Shown here one piece after another: positions 43,609-51,304 of a DNA stretch of 64,000 bases (within the stretch, counting starts at the first letter, position 1; each line of letters starts with the position of its first letter). A program made the translations under genes and the position numbers. Source of the DNA: Rhodothermales bacterium (GTDB lineage Bacteria; Bacteroidota; Rhodothermia; Rhodothermales; UBA10348); the NCBI GenBank assembly GCA_024711125.1, contig JANJTM010000059.1, forward strand, positions 1 to 64,000, read 5' to 3'. Under the pieces are notes generated by a model. It worked only from the letters and a program-made list of their open reading frames with translations. It was not told where the DNA came from and did not search any database.

Positions 43609-44181
43609 ATGAAGCACCTTCCGAACACGCTGACGATCCTGCGCATCGTGATCGCGCCGATCGTGATCGCGCTGCTCTTCTTCGATACGTTCGCGGCGAA
43701 GGCCTGGGCGTTGGGACTGTTCGTGGCGGCCTCGATCTCCGACTGGCTGGATGGCAGCATCGCGCGCCGGTACGAGGTCGGAAGCCGCCTGGGGCAGTTC
43801 CTCGATCCGCTTGCTGACAAGTTCCTCGTGCTCGGAACGTTCGCCGCCCTGGCAATGATTTCGCCGTGGCTCGTTCCCTGGTGGGCCGTCGCCGTGATCG
43901 CCCTGCGCGATGCGGGAGTCACCGGGCTCCGCGTATGGCACGAGCGGAAGGGGCGATCACTGCGCACGTCGGGCGGAGCGAAGTGGAAGACCGCCTTCCA
44001 GTTGACGTTCCTGATTCTCGTCCTGCTCCTGCTTGCGCTCGCGGAGTTGCCACCCGCCGTGGCCCGCCCGGCCGTGTCGGTCCTCCGGGGCGTGTTCCTG
44101 CAGGGCCTGCTGATAGCCACCGTGGCGGCCACGGTGCTCACGGGCCTCGCGTATTTCCAGGCACCCCGGCATGTCGCCTGA
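43609..44181 (+). CDS. pgsA: CDP-alcohol phosphatidyltransferase (PgsA-like)
   Basis: 190-residue inner-membrane enzyme. The hallmark CDP-alcohol motif DG-AR-G-D-D is complete in SDWLDGSIARRYEVGSRLGQFLDPLADK (split here; D, D, G, A, R, G, D, D all present) near 44-71. NTLTILRIVIAPIVIALLFF at the start and four or five further hydrophobic helices complete the fold. It most resembles CDP-diacylglycerol-glycerol-3-phosphate 3-phosphatidyltransferase, which makes phosphatidylglycerol-phosphate. The start ATG lies right after a -7-like element. The last 11 bp overlap pyrE, so the two are translationally linked. Confidence 0.93.
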   Translation: MKHLPNTLTILRIVIAPIVIALLFFDTFAAKAWALGLFVAASISDWLDGSIARRYEVGSRLGQFLDPLADKFLVLGTFAALAMISPWLVPWWAVAVIALRDAGVTGLRVWHERKGRSLRTSGGAKWKTAFQLTFLILVLLLLALAELPPAVARPAVSVLRGVFLQGLLIATVAATVLTGLAYFQAPRHVA

Positions 44182-44818
44182 TCCTTCGCGCCGGTTGGCC
44201 GCGGACCTGCTCTCGATCGGCGCCGTCGCTTTCTCTCCGGATCGGCCCTTCACGTGGGCTTCCGGACTGCTGTCGCCCGTGTACTGCGACAACCGGCTCA
44301 CGCTGGGCCACCCGGCCATCCGCCGGCGTATCACGGACGGATTCGCGGCGGCCGTTTCCGACCTGCATTTCGACGTCGTCGCAGGGACCGCCACGGCCGG
44401 TATTCCGCACGCGGCGTGGCTGGCCGACCGGCTCGGTCTTCCCATGGTCTACGTGCGATCGGCGGCAAAGGGGCACGGCCGCGGTCGCCGTGTGGAGGGT
44501 CCTCTCGACCCGGGTGCCCGCGTCGTAGTCGTGGAAGACCTGGTTTCCACCGGAATGTCGTCGCTCTCGGCGGTGGAGGGCCTGCGCGACGAGGGCGCCG
44601 AGGTCGTCGCGTTGGTCGCCATCTTCAGTTACGGTCTTCCGGCCGCGCGCGACGCGGTCGCCCGCGCGGGCGTCGACGTGCGCGTGCTCACGACCTTCGA
44701 CGTCCTGCTCGAGGAGGCGGTCGGATCCGGCAGGATCTCGGGCGAGGGTGCCGCATCGCTTCGAGCGTGGTACGAAGACCCGAACGGTTGGTCCAGGGAA
44801 CGGGGGGGAGCGGGATGA
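44171..44818 (+). CDS. pyrE: Orotate phosphoribosyltransferase
   Basis: 215 residues. It converts orotate and PRPP to OMP in pyrimidine synthesis. Family features are FTWASGLLSPVYCDNR (orotate-binding loop region), FDVVAGTATAGIPHAAWLA, the flexible catalytic loop with YVRSAAKGHGRGRRVEG, and the PRPP-binding motif VVVVEDLVSTGMSSLSAV. Length is normal. It overlaps pgsA by 11 bp and cinA by 4 bp (ATGA), inside a three-gene operon. Confidence 0.96.
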   Translation: MSPDPSRRLAADLLSIGAVAFSPDRPFTWASGLLSPVYCDNRLTLGHPAIRRRITDGFAAAVSDLHFDVVAGTATAGIPHAAWLADRLGLPMVYVRSAAKGHGRGRRVEGPLDPGARVVVVEDLVSTGMSSLSAVEGLRDEGAEVVALVAIFSYGLPAARDAVARAGVDVRVLTTFDVLLEEAVGSGRISGEGAASLRAWYEDPNGWSRERGGAG

Positions 44819-46092
44819 CGGGGCGACTGCTGACGATCGGTGACGAGATTCTCGTCGGACAGGTCGTGGACACCAACGCGGCGTGGTTGGGTGAGCTGAT
44901 GACGGGGCTCGGGATCCGCGTGGACCGCGCCGATACGGTGGGGGACGACCGCGCGGCCATTGTCGAGCGGCTGCGCGAGGGGCTGCGAACGGCCGGCGTC
45001 GTCGTGGTGACCGGGGGGCTGGGTCCGACCCACGACGATGTCACGAAATCGGCCGTCATGGAATTGTTCGGCGTCGGATCCCGGTTCGACGAGGCGGTTT
45101 TCGAGCACGTCCGGGCGCGATTCGAGCGGAGGGGGCTCGCGATGGCGCCTTCCAACCGGTCACAGGCCGAGATCCCGGAGGGGTTCGAGGCCCTTCCCAA
45201 TCCCGTCGGTACCGCTCCCGGGCTCTGGCGGGGCGCCGACGGTACGCACGGAATCCTCGTGGTCCTGCCCGGGGTTCCGCACGAAATGAAGACGATCGCC
45301 GTGGGCTCGCTCGTGCCGCGCCTCTCTTCGATCGAGGGGCGTGCCGCGATCGTGCAGCGCACGCTGTTGACGACCGGAATCGGGGAATCGGCGCTGCAGG
45401 AGCGCATCCGGCCGGTCGATCACCTGCTGACCGACGACGTGTCCCTGGCTTACCTCCCGAGCATCCACGGGGTGCGTCTACGACTGACCGGCCGGGGGCC
45501 CGACCCGGAGTCGGCAACGGCCCGACTGGAGGCGCTCGCCGGTCACGTACTGCAGCGGGCGGGCCGCTGGGTGTACGGCGAAGGCGAGGACAGCCTCGAA
45601 GGCGTCGTCGGGAGGCTGCTCCTGGACCGGGCGGCGACGGTGGCGGTCGCCGAGAGCTGCACCGGCGGCCTCGTCACGCACCGCCTCACGAACGTTCCCG
45701 GGGCTTCGGGGTGGGTGAAGGGGTCGGTCGTGGCGTATCACAACGACGTCAAGCGCGATGGGCTGGGTGTCCCGGAATCCGTCCTGGATGCCCACGGCGC
45801 CGTCAGCCGCGAAACGGCGGTGGCCATGGCCACGGGTGCACGCCACGCCGTGGGGGCCGATTTCGGTCTCGCCACGACGGGCATCATGGGGCCGGGAGGA
45901 GGAACGCCGGACAAACCCGTCGGCACGGTGTGGATTGCCGTGGCGCTTCCCGACGGGGCGAACCGCGCGGTCATGCTCCGCCTCGGAACCGACAGGATCC
46001 GCAACAAGGAACGCGCGGCGACGGGGGCCATCGACCTGCTGCGCCGAGCCCTCACCGGTCTCGTCGAGGACGATCCGGGCTTCGTCGCATGA
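44815..46092 (+). CDS. cinA: CinA family nicotinamide-nucleotide amidase/competence-damage protein
   Basis: 425 residues with two domains. The N-terminal MoCF/COG1058 domain begins LLTIGDEILVGQVVDTNAAWL and holds VVVVTGGLGPTHDDVTK. The C-terminal CinA (PncC) deamidase domain begins near 265 and has VAVAESCTGGLVTHRLTNVPGAS with the active Ser/Lys region and TTGIMGPGGGTPDKPVGTVWIAV. The enzymes recycle NMN from DNA ligase to nicotinate mononucleotide and may hydrolyse ADP-ribose. It starts within the pyrE stop (ATGA), and recA follows 136 bp later, a common cinA-recA arrangement. Confidence 0.95.
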   Translation: MTGRLLTIGDEILVGQVVDTNAAWLGELMTGLGIRVDRADTVGDDRAAIVERLREGLRTAGVVVVTGGLGPTHDDVTKSAVMELFGVGSRFDEAVFEHVRARFERRGLAMAPSNRSQAEIPEGFEALPNPVGTAPGLWRGADGTHGILVVLPGVPHEMKTIAVGSLVPRLSSIEGRAAIVQRTLLTTGIGESALQERIRPVDHLLTDDVSLAYLPSIHGVRLRLTGRGPDPESATARLEALAGHVLQRAGRWVYGEGEDSLEGVVGRLLLDRAATVAVAESCTGGLVTHRLTNVPGASGWVKGSVVAYHNDVKRDGLGVPESVLDAHGAVSRETAVAMATGARHAVGADFGLATTGIMGPGGGTPDKPVGTVWIAVALPDGANRAVMLRLGTDRIRNKERAATGAIDLLRRALTGLVEDDPGFVA

Positions 46093-46132
46093 CCCCGTCC
46101 CGCGGCGTGCGAAAAAGTGCGCGCTCCGAGGT

Positions 46133-46140
46133 TATGTTTG
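46133..46140 (+). promoter_or_regulatory. Bacteroidota-type -7 promoter element for recA
   Basis: TATGTTTG fits TAnnTTTG exactly, 89 bp before the recA ATG in the 136-bp cinA-recA gap. No LexA-type operator is recognisable next to it. Confidence 0.45.
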
Positions 46141-46228
46141 CGGGCCCGTGGTGACAATAGGGTGACATCGCGAGGGTCGCATCTTTCGCGACTGCGCATC
46201 CAGAACACGATTCAACGACCATCCGCCC

Positions 46229-47266
46229 ATGTCCATCCAGGATCCGGCCAAGCTCCGCGCGCTCGATCTCGCGCTCAAACAGATCGAGAAGAACTTCGGT
46301 AAGGGCTCGATCATGCGCCTCGGCGATTCTCCCGCCCAGGCGATCGACGTCATCTCGACCGGTTCGCTCGCGCTCGATTCGGCGCTCGGCGTGGGCGGCG
46401 TGCCGCGAGGGCGGGTCGTGGAGATCTACGGCCCGGAGTCTTCGGGCAAGACCACGCTCGCGACCCACATCATCGCCGAGGCCCAGCGCTCCGGCGGAAC
46501 GTGCGCCTTCATCGACGCCGAGAACGCGTTTGACGCGTCGTACGCCGAAAAGCTGGGCGTGGACCTCGAGAACCTGCTCGTGTCCCAGCCGGATACGGGC
46601 GAGGATGCGCTGAACATCTGCGACACCCTGGTGCGTTCCGGTGCCCTCGACGTCATCGTGATCGATTCGGTCGCCGCGCTCGTTCCGCGCGCCGAGATCG
46701 AGGGGGACATGGGAGACAGTCACGTGGGTCTGCAGGCCCGCCTCATGAGCCAGGCGCTGAGAAAGCTGACCGGCACGATCAACCGGACGCGCACGGTCCT
46801 CGTGTTCATCAACCAGATCCGCGAGAAGATCGGGGTCATGTTCGGCAACCCGGAGACGACGACCGGCGGACGGGCACTCAAGTTCTACGCCTCGGTCCGA
46901 ATGGACATTCGGCGCATCGGCGCGATCAAGGACGGCACCGAGGTGGTCGGCAATCGCACCCGGGTCAAGATCGTCAAGAACAAGGTGGCGCCGCCGTTCC
47001 GCGAAGCGGAGTTCGACATCGTGTACGGCGAGGGCATATCGTCGCTCGGCGAGCTGATCGACCTCGGCGTGCAGTATGATGTGCTGCAGAAGTCCGGATC
47101 GTGGTATGCCTACGGCGACGTCAAGGTCGGCCAGGGCCGGGACGCGGCGAAACAGTGGATGGTGGACAATCCTGATCAGCGCGCGGCAATCAAGGCGCGC
47201 GTGCAGGAACACCTCGGCATGCACGGCCCGAAAGTGTCGTCCGGCGGGGGCCTCGACGAGGAGTGA
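46229..47266 (+). CDS. recA: Recombinase RecA
   Basis: 345 residues, full length. Walker A GPESSGKT, Walker B-like [15 protein letters not shown] and L1/L2 loop blocks ([55 protein letters not shown]) are intact. One small oddity: the conserved IDAEHA segment after Walker A reads IDAENAFD, so the usual histidine is asparagine. It drives homologous strand exchange and SOS induction. A -7 element precedes it, and its stop overlaps the GTG of the PAP2 gene (GTGA), so at least part of the mRNA continues into that gene. Confidence 0.99.
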   Translation: MSIQDPAKLRALDLALKQIEKNFGKGSIMRLGDSPAQAIDVISTGSLALDSALGVGGVPRGRVVEIYGPESSGKTTLATHIIAEAQRSGGTCAFIDAENAFDASYAEKLGVDLENLLVSQPDTGEDALNICDTLVRSGALDVIVIDSVAALVPRAEIEGDMGDSHVGLQARLMSQALRKLTGTINRTRTVLVFINQIREKIGVMFGNPETTTGGRALKFYASVRMDIRRIGAIKDGTEVVGNRTRVKIVKNKVAPPFREAEFDIVYGEGISSLGELIDLGVQYDVLQKSGSWYAYGDVKVGQGRDAAKQWMVDNPDQRAAIKARVQEHLGMHGPKVSSGGGLDEE

Positions 47267-47973
47267 ACCGCCCGCCGGCCTCGTCGCGCCTCCTTCTCGC
47301 GTGCGCCGCGGCGGCCCTGTGGCTGGTCGCGGGCGTCTCGCCGGCAGACGCCCGGCAGGTCGACACCACGGCGTACCCGGTGCTCCGCGCGATCTACGGG
47401 ATGGACGGCCCGGCCGCGACCGCGGTTCTCGGCGGGATCGACCGATCTTCGTTGTGGATCGTGTTCGGCGCTCCGCCCGCGCTCGGGGTGGTGAAGGCCA
47501 TGTCTGACGGTCGGTACGGGGATGCCTGGCGGGCCGGGCTGTCGGTCGCCGGGGCGACGATCGCCTTCAAGGCGATCAAGCACGCGGTCCGCAGGGAACG
47601 CCCGTTCCGTACGGTGGAGGGCATCGTCGCGAGGGAAGGCTTCGTCGGGGCCCGCTCGATCGATCGCTATGCGTTTCCGTCGGGACACGCCACGCTGGCC
47701 GCTGCGCTCGCGACGTCGCTGGCGCTCGATCATTCCGAATGGTACGTGACGGTGCCGGCCGTCGCGTGGGCGGCGTCGGTCGGGGTGTCGCGGGTGTGGC
47801 TCGGGGTCCATTTTCCCGGCGACGTCGTGGCGGGATGGGCGCTCGGCGGGGCGCTGGCCTGGGGCTTGCACCGGGCGCGCGAGGCCGTGACTCCCGGCGG
47901 GTGGGACGGGCCGGACCCGCCGGTGGGGGCCGCTCCGAGGACCGTGCTTCCCCCGGTAGTCCTCCGCTTCTGA
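47263..47973 (+). CDS. PAP2-family membrane or exported phosphatase
   Basis: 236 residues from a GTG that overlaps recA. The three PAP2/acid-phosphatase motifs are present: KHAVRRERP (KX6RP), FPSGHAT (PSGH) and [12 protein letters not shown] (SRx5Hx3D). N-terminal 30 residues form a signal or anchor helix, and several further hydrophobic segments suggest an inner-membrane phosphatase. Such enzymes dephosphorylate undecaprenyl-PP, phosphatidic acid, PGP or similar lipids. It is one base from the DUF5686 gene downstream. The substrate is not readable. Confidence 0.92.
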   Translation: MNRPPASSRLLLACAAAALWLVAGVSPADARQVDTTAYPVLRAIYGMDGPAATAVLGGIDRSSLWIVFGAPPALGVVKAMSDGRYGDAWRAGLSVAGATIAFKAIKHAVRRERPFRTVEGIVAREGFVGARSIDRYAFPSGHATLAAALATSLALDHSEWYVTVPAVAWAASVGVSRVWLGVHFPGDVVAGWALGGALAWGLHRAREAVTPGGWDGPDPPVGAAPRTVLPPVVLRF

Positions 47974-47974
47974 A

Positions 47975-50380
47975 ATGAAGTCCCCGTACGTCATCGGCAC
48001 GATACTGGCGCTGGCCTGTGTGCTGCAGCCCGGGCCGGCGGCCGCCCGCCAACCCGTGACGGGCACCGTGTCGGACGCGGCGACCGGTTCGGCGCTGCCT
48101 GCGGCCACGATACAGGTCGAGGGCACGTACTCCGGAACCATCGCCAACGCCGAGGGCCGTTTCCAGCTCGTGGTCTCGGCGTACCCGGTCCGTCTCGTGG
48201 TCCGCTACATCGGGTATGCCACCGCGACGATCACGGTGGAAGGCCCTACCGACCTGGTCGTCCGGCTCGAGCCGGCTCCCGTGACGATGCCGGAGGTCGT
48301 CGTGTCGGGCGAGGATCCCGCCGTGGCGATCATGCGCCGGGTCATCGAGCGGAAGCGGATCTGGCGCGACCGCCTCGAACGATTCCGGGCCGACGCGTTC
48401 GCCCGGATGACCCTCGAGAACGACACGGGCATCGTGACGATTTCCGAGAGCTTCTCCTCGTTCTGGTGGGACCGGGACAAGGGCTCCCGGGAGGTGCTGC
48501 TCGGCTCCCGGCGTTCGGCGAACCTGCCCGGGACGAGCCGGATGCCCGCCGGTCTTTCCACCGAGAACCTGTACGACGACGACGTGGAACTGGCCGGAAC
48601 CAGGCTGATGGGTGTCACCCATCCGAAAGCGCTGGATGTGTATGACGTCAGCCTGGCGGGGACGAGGCGCCTGGACGGGGCACTCGTGTTCGACATCGAC
48701 GTCGTGCCCCGGAGCGATCTCGCCAGTGCCTTCCTGGGTCGGGTTTCGGTGCTGGACGAAGCATTCATCCTGCTCGAGGCCGACCTGCGCCCCGGGCCGT
48801 CGTTCCTCTTTCCGCCCCCGATACGGTACCTGGGTATCCGGATGACGCAACAGTTCCGGATGTTTCCCGAGGGGTTCGTGCTGCCCGTCGATTTTCGGGC
48901 CGACTACGAGGTTGACGTCGGGTTTTCCGGGCTTCTGGAGTTTCCGACCATCCGGGTACGCCAGGTCGCGAGGCTCGACGGATACGAGATCGGCGCCGAA
49001 ATGCCGGATTCCCTCGCCGACGGTACGGCCCGGTTCATCGCCGATCGGCCCACGACCCGGGGCGATTCACTGGTTGCCGCCGGTACACTGGTGCCGCTCT
49101 CGGAGCGGGAGGCGACCGCGCTTGCCGGGATCGACAGCACCGATACCCTGGACGAGGCGTTCCGCCCACGGGGTGCGCTGGCACGATTCGTCCGCATCAG
49201 TACCGACGGAGGGCAGGGGGATGCGCGCCGCCCGAGACGGTTCACGCCGGCGGCCGAGGCCTGGGTCGATCGGGTGGCCGGAGTCCACGTGGCACTGGGT
49301 GGGGTGCTGAAGGTCGCGCCCCGGGGCCGCCTTTTCGGGCGTGCCGGATACGACGGGTCTCCCGGCACGACGAATTGGGGCCTGGGAGGGTCCTGGACGG
49401 TAGTCGGCTCGCCACCCGGGCTCGGGTTTCGGGGAAACCGTCGACCGTCAGACCCGGGATGGTCGTTGGTGGCCTCGTTCGCGCGCGGCGTCGAGCCCCG
49501 GTTCGCTTCGCGCACCCAGGACGCGTTCTTCAATACGCTCCGGGTGGTCTTCAACGGCCACGATTACTTCGATTACCTGCGTCGGGACCGAATGGAGGCC
49601 GGCGTCCATTGGGCGATGCGGGGCCGCCTGCGCCCGTCGATCACCCTCGCCTGGCGACATGACCGGGATCGGTCGATCGCCGCGGGGTCCCCGGTTCGAT
49701 TCACCGGATCCGCGACGCCCCGCGCCAACCCGGCGATTCCCGAGGGAACCCTGGACGCCGCGGTGCTCACCGCCCGATTGGGGACCCGGCCGGACGACTT
49801 CGGATTCGGCGGCGCCAGCGGAGGCGAGTTGGAGATGGAAGCCGCTCCTGCAGGGCTCGGTGCGGCCGCGGAGGGATTCGTCCGGTTCTCGGGTCGGGTG
49901 GACCTGAGGTTCGTCACGGCGTACGCGCGAAGGCTGATTCCGAACACCCTGGATCTCGCCTTCACGGCAGGCAAGGCGCTCGGACCCGTTCCGCCGCAAC
50001 GTTGGGGAGTCGTGGATGGAACGGGCGGCTGGTCGTCCTTCGGTGCGCTCCGCACGCTCGAGGATGCCTTCTACGAGGGGGACGCCCACGTATTCGCGGC
50101 TTGGGAGCACCATTTCCGCACGGTTCCCTTCGAGGCGATCGGGCTGCGTGGACTGGCGCGGCGTGGCTACGGGCTGATCCTGGCCGGCGCGCACGGGCGC
50201 ACGTGGCTGTCGGGACGATCCCGTGGGCTGGCGAAACACGTCCCGACGGTATCGCCCGGCTGGCATCACGAACTCGGGATCTCGGTGTCGGGTGTGGGCG
50301 GCGTGCTCCGGATCGACGTGACACGGAGGCTTGACGCCGTCGGCTGGCGTGTGGGCGTCGGCACGGCCCGGTTGTTCTGA
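47975..50380 (+). CDS. DUF5686 and carboxypeptidase-like outer-membrane protein
   Basis: 801 residues. Signal peptide (1-26), a carboxypeptidase-regulatory-like Ig domain (about 27-110; GTVSDAATGSALPAATIQVEG, GRFQLVVSA), then the DUF5686 region with PEVVVSGEDPAVAIMRRVIERKRIWRDRLERFRADAFARM and DVYDVSLAGTRRLDG. The rest is strand-rich and ends IDVTRRLDAVGWRVGVGTARLF, a C-terminal aromatic as in outer-membrane barrels. Such proteins are common in Bacteroidota and uncharacterised; some sit beside TonB-dependent transporters. None adjoins this one. It is likely co-transcribed with recA and PAP2 (1-bp gap). Confidence 0.85.
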   Translation: MKSPYVIGTILALACVLQPGPAAARQPVTGTVSDAATGSALPAATIQVEGTYSGTIANAEGRFQLVVSAYPVRLVVRYIGYATATITVEGPTDLVVRLEPAPVTMPEVVVSGEDPAVAIMRRVIERKRIWRDRLERFRADAFARMTLENDTGIVTISESFSSFWWDRDKGSREVLLGSRRSANLPGTSRMPAGLSTENLYDDDVELAGTRLMGVTHPKALDVYDVSLAGTRRLDGALVFDIDVVPRSDLASAFLGRVSVLDEAFILLEADLRPGPSFLFPPPIRYLGIRMTQQFRMFPEGFVLPVDFRADYEVDVGFSGLLEFPTIRVRQVARLDGYEIGAEMPDSLADGTARFIADRPTTRGDSLVAAGTLVPLSEREATALAGIDSTDTLDEAFRPRGALARFVRISTDGGQGDARRPRRFTPAAEAWVDRVAGVHVALGGVLKVAPRGRLFGRAGYDGSPGTTNWGLGGSWTVVGSPPGLGFRGNRRPSDPGWSLVASFARGVEPRFASRTQDAFFNTLRVVFNGHDYFDYLRRDRMEAGVHWAMRGRLRPSITLAWRHDRDRSIAAGSPVRFTGSATPRANPAIPEGTLDAAVLTARLGTRPDDFGFGGASGGELEMEAAPAGLGAAAEGFVRFSGRVDLRFVTAYARRLIPNTLDLAFTAGKALGPVPPQRWGVVDGTGGWSSFGALRTLEDAFYEGDAHVFAAWEHHFRTVPFEAIGLRGLARRGYGLILAGAHGRTWLSGRSRGLAKHVPTVSPGWHHELGISVSGVGGVLRIDVTRRLDAVGWRVGVGTARLF

Positions 50381-50386
50381 CCGGTC

Positions 50387-51259
50387 TCAGCCGCGTTCCA
50401 CCGGCCGCGAGGGTTCGGTGATCCACTCGCTCCACGAGCCTGCGTACAGCCTGGCGCCGTCCAGACCGGCGATCGCCATCGCCAGCACGTCGTGCGCGGC
50501 CGTGACCCCCGATCCGCAGTACACGATCGCATCTGCGGGGGGGTGACCGCCCAACGCGTCGAGGTACCGGGCACGCAGGTCGGCGGGCTCCCGGAACCGT
50601 CCGTCATGGACGTTTTCAACCCAGGGCGCCGAGACGGCTCCGGGTATGCGCCCCGCCACCGGGTCGATCGGTTCTTCGTCACCGAGCCACCGTACGCGCT
50701 CGCGCGCGTCGAGGACGATCGCGGATGCGGACCGGGTCGCTTCCAGCACCGTAACGGCGTCGACCACCCACGTGTCGGCGGGGCGCACGGGGTATCGCGC
50801 CGCGGCGGGAATCGCCGGAGCGACGATCGTGTCCGTCGCGAACCCGGCCGCGGTCCACGCGGCGAATCCGCCGTCCAGGACCGAAACGGCCTCGTGCCCC
50901 ACCCACCGCAACAGCCACCACAGCCGGGCGGCGAAAGCGCCGGGGCCGCCGTCATAGGCCACCACCGTCGTATCGGGCGAGATGCCGAGCCTGCCGAGCG
51001 TCGCCGAAAGCGCCGACGGGGAGGGCAGGGGATGCCGCCCGGTGACGCCCGGGACGACCGGCGACGAGAGGTCCTCGTCGAGGTGGACGTACACGGCGCC
51101 CGGAAGGTGGCCGGCCGCGTACTCCCGGATGCCCTGGCCCGGGTCGGAAAGGGCGAAGCGGCAGTCGGCGATCAGGAGCGGTCTGCCGGGGTCGAGATCG
51201 CGTGCGCGCAGGAGCGCCGCGAGGTCGTTTGCGGAAAGGAGGGGTCGGAACATGGACAT
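50387..51259 (-). CDS. sseA: Rhodanese-type sulfurtransferase (SseA-like)
   Basis: 290 residues in two rhodanese modules. The first is inactive (VVAYDGGPGAFAARLWWLLRWVGH). The second has the active-site loop YCGSGVTAAHD with Cys248. CGSGVTA is typical of 3-mercaptopyruvate sulfurtransferases, rather than the CRKGVT of thiosulfate sulfurtransferase. Cytoplasmic, no signal. Two in-frame ATGs lie six bases apart; the first is used. It diverges from mutS with only a short gap that carries a -7-like element. Confidence 0.93.
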   Translation of the reverse strand: MSMFRPLLSANDLAALLRARDLDPGRPLLIADCRFALSDPGQGIREYAAGHLPGAVYVHLDEDLSSPVVPGVTGRHPLPSPSALSATLGRLGISPDTTVVAYDGGPGAFAARLWWLLRWVGHEAVSVLDGGFAAWTAAGFATDTIVAPAIPAAARYPVRPADTWVVDAVTVLEATRSASAIVLDARERVRWLGDEEPIDPVAGRIPGAVSAPWVENVHDGRFREPADLRARYLDALGGHPPADAIVYCGSGVTAAHDVLAMAIAGLDGARLYAGSWSEWITEPSRPVERG

Positions 51260-51271
51260 TGGCCGTGGGTG

Positions 51272-51279
51272 GCAAGATA
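51272..51279 (-). promoter_or_regulatory. Putative -7 promoter element for the sulfurtransferase gene
   Basis: Minus-strand TATCTTGC, variant of TAnnTTTG, 12 bp upstream of the start, which would make a very short leader. Confidence 0.3.
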
Positions 51280-51304
51280 TTCCGTCCCGCCAAGTCTGCC
51301 ACCC

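Noticed and set aside
46229-47266. RecA inactivation because of IDAEN instead of IDAEH
   Set aside because: All ATPase and DNA-binding blocks are intact; one conservative change next to the Glu is not enough to infer loss of function.
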